Positions 6,775 to 7,510 of a stretch of 7,510 bases of DNA are shown in pieces. Made by a program: the position numbers and the translations under genes. The stretch covers positions 1 to 7,510 of the forward strand of contig JAJYRX010000071.1 in assembly GCA_021793875.1 (NCBI GenBank), written 5' to 3'. Under the pieces are notes generated by a model. That model made no database searches and was not told the origin of the DNA. It saw nothing but the letters and a program-made list of their open reading frames with translations. Numbering within the stretch: the first letter of the stretch is position 1; every line of letters starts with the position of its first letter. This DNA is from Pseudomonadota bacterium. Its GTDB lineage: Bacteria > Pseudomonadota > Gammaproteobacteria > Burkholderiales > Burkholderiaceae_B.

Positions 6775-7510
6775 ATGAAAACTCAAAATGCACTGCGTTT
6801 GCACGTGCCTGAGCCTACCGGCAGGCCTGGCGAGCGCACCGATTTCTCATATCTGAAGCTAGAGTCTGCTGGCTCAGTACCAAAGCCAGATGTAAATACT
6901 GCTGCTCGTAACCTATCAGACTTTGCCTATAGGTTCATACGCGTACTCGATGACGAGCATAATGCTGTGGGTCCGTGGGTACCCAATATCAGTCACGACG
7001 CATTAATTAACGGTCTTAAAGTAATGGTTACAACGCGCGCTTTTGATGCGCGTATGCTAACAGCTCAAAGACAAAGAAAAATGTCTTTTTATATGCAAAG
7101 TTTGGGCGAAGAGGCTGTTGGAACTGCTCAGGCAATGGCATTAAATCCAACTGATATGGTTTTTCCATCATATAGGCAGCAAAATATACTTATTGCACGT
7201 GGATGTCCTATAAAAGACATGATGTGTCAGCTTTTTTCTAACAAACTCGATAGGCTTAAGGGTCGACAGTTACCCGTAATGTATTCTCGCAGTGATTACG
7301 GCTTCTTTTCCATTTCAGGTAATTTAGCGACACAGTTTCCGCAGGCCGTAGGGTGGGCTATGGCCTCGGCAATAAAAGGTGATACAAGAATAGCCTCGGC
7401 ATGGATAGGTGATGGCTCAACTGCAGCAGCTGACTTTCAGACAGCATTAACATTCGCACATGTATACCGTGCGCCCGTGATACTCAATGTCGTCAATAAC
7501 CAATGGGCCA
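6775..7510 (+). CDS. bkdA1: Branched-chain 2-oxoacid dehydrogenase E1 component, alpha subunit, N-terminal part (cut by window edge)
   Basis: This is the alpha half of the thiamine-diphosphate E1 enzyme, which decarboxylates the 2-oxoacids of valine, leucine and isoleucine and transfers the acyl group to the lipoyl E2. The 245 visible residues run without a stop to the right edge; the family is about 410 long. The N-terminus (LRLHVPEPTGRPG at 7-19, then TDFSYL) closely resembles P. putida BkdA1 from memory. FYMQSLGEEAVG (105-116), the cofactor-contacting YR in PSYRQQ (131-136), SGNLATQF (181-188) and the thiamine-diphosphate motif from GDG (212-214) to NN (241-242) are all present. These set it apart from pyruvate dehydrogenase E1-alpha. 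The start ATG at 6775 fits the family N-terminus, though no strong ribosome binding site precedes it. The beta, E2 and E3 genes probably follow outside the window. Confidence 0.95.
   Translation, partial: MKTQNALRLHVPEPTGRPGERTDFSYLKLESAGSVPKPDVNTAARNLSDFAYRFIRVLDDEHNAVGPWVPNISHDALINGLKVMVTTRAFDARMLTAQRQRKMSFYMQSLGEEAVGTAQAMALNPTDMVFPSYRQQNILIARGCPIKDMMCQLFSNKLDRLKGRQLPVMYSRSDYGFFSISGNLATQFPQAVGWAMASAIKGDTRIASAWIGDGSTAAADFQTALTFAHVYRAPVILNVVNNQWA

Noticed and set aside
1..7510. Mobile element, CRISPR array, RNA gene, DNA uptake sequence repeats or a new defence system
   Set aside because: I read both strands and saw no terminal repeats, transposase, regularly spaced repeats, tRNA-like folds or recurrent uptake motifs. 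Every gene belongs to a recognised housekeeping or competence family.

Overview
This is a compact, fully coding stretch of a proteobacterial chromosome. It is most likely from a betaproteobacterium of the Burkholderiales, possibly an Alcaligenaceae-like lineage. The basis is family resemblance and gene order: a recJ / RpfE-type pair lies divergent to lolC-lolD-tatD-family-comEC, with a pseudomonad-type bkd E1-alpha gene next. By eye the DNA is only moderately rich in G+C (low to mid 40s percent, not computed). ATA, AGA, CTA and TTA codons are used freely, which would be low for typical Burkholderiales. Genus cannot be set from this window.

Layout. On the minus strand, positions 1-310 hold the 5' end of recJ (the gene runs off the left edge). 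The 3' end of an RpfE-type conserved protein gene (280-1269) overlaps the recJ start, so the two are probably cotranscribed. Only about 25 to 55 bases separate this pair from the plus-strand genes. These are lolC (1295-2560), lolD (2553-3251, overlapping lolC by 8 bases), a TatD-family hydrolase (3258-4064, 6 bases after lolD) and, after a 104-base gap, comEC (4169-6664, GTG start). A 110-base spacer carries a small hairpin and a pair of 30-base-spaced direct repeats. It precedes the 5' end of a branched-chain 2-oxoacid dehydrogenase E1-alpha gene (6775-7510, running off the right edge).

Function. LolC and LolD make the inner-membrane ABC machine that releases outer-membrane lipoproteins to the periplasmic carrier LolA. 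The TatD-family protein is a metal-dependent hydrolase/nuclease. ComEC is the inner-membrane channel for single-stranded DNA during natural transformation. RecJ is the 5'-3' single-strand exonuclease used in recombination and repair. BkdA1 starts the degradation pathway for valine, leucine and isoleucine oxoacids and is probably the first gene of a separate bkd operon.

I see no mobile element, CRISPR array, tRNA, rRNA or evident novel system. All genes appear intact apart from the two cut by the window edges. The points worth a second look are modest: an overlapping recJ start, a single LolC/E-type subunit with a hook-like loop, a Gly-to-Ala change in the ComEC DVGQG motif, and a repeat pair upstream of bkdA1.
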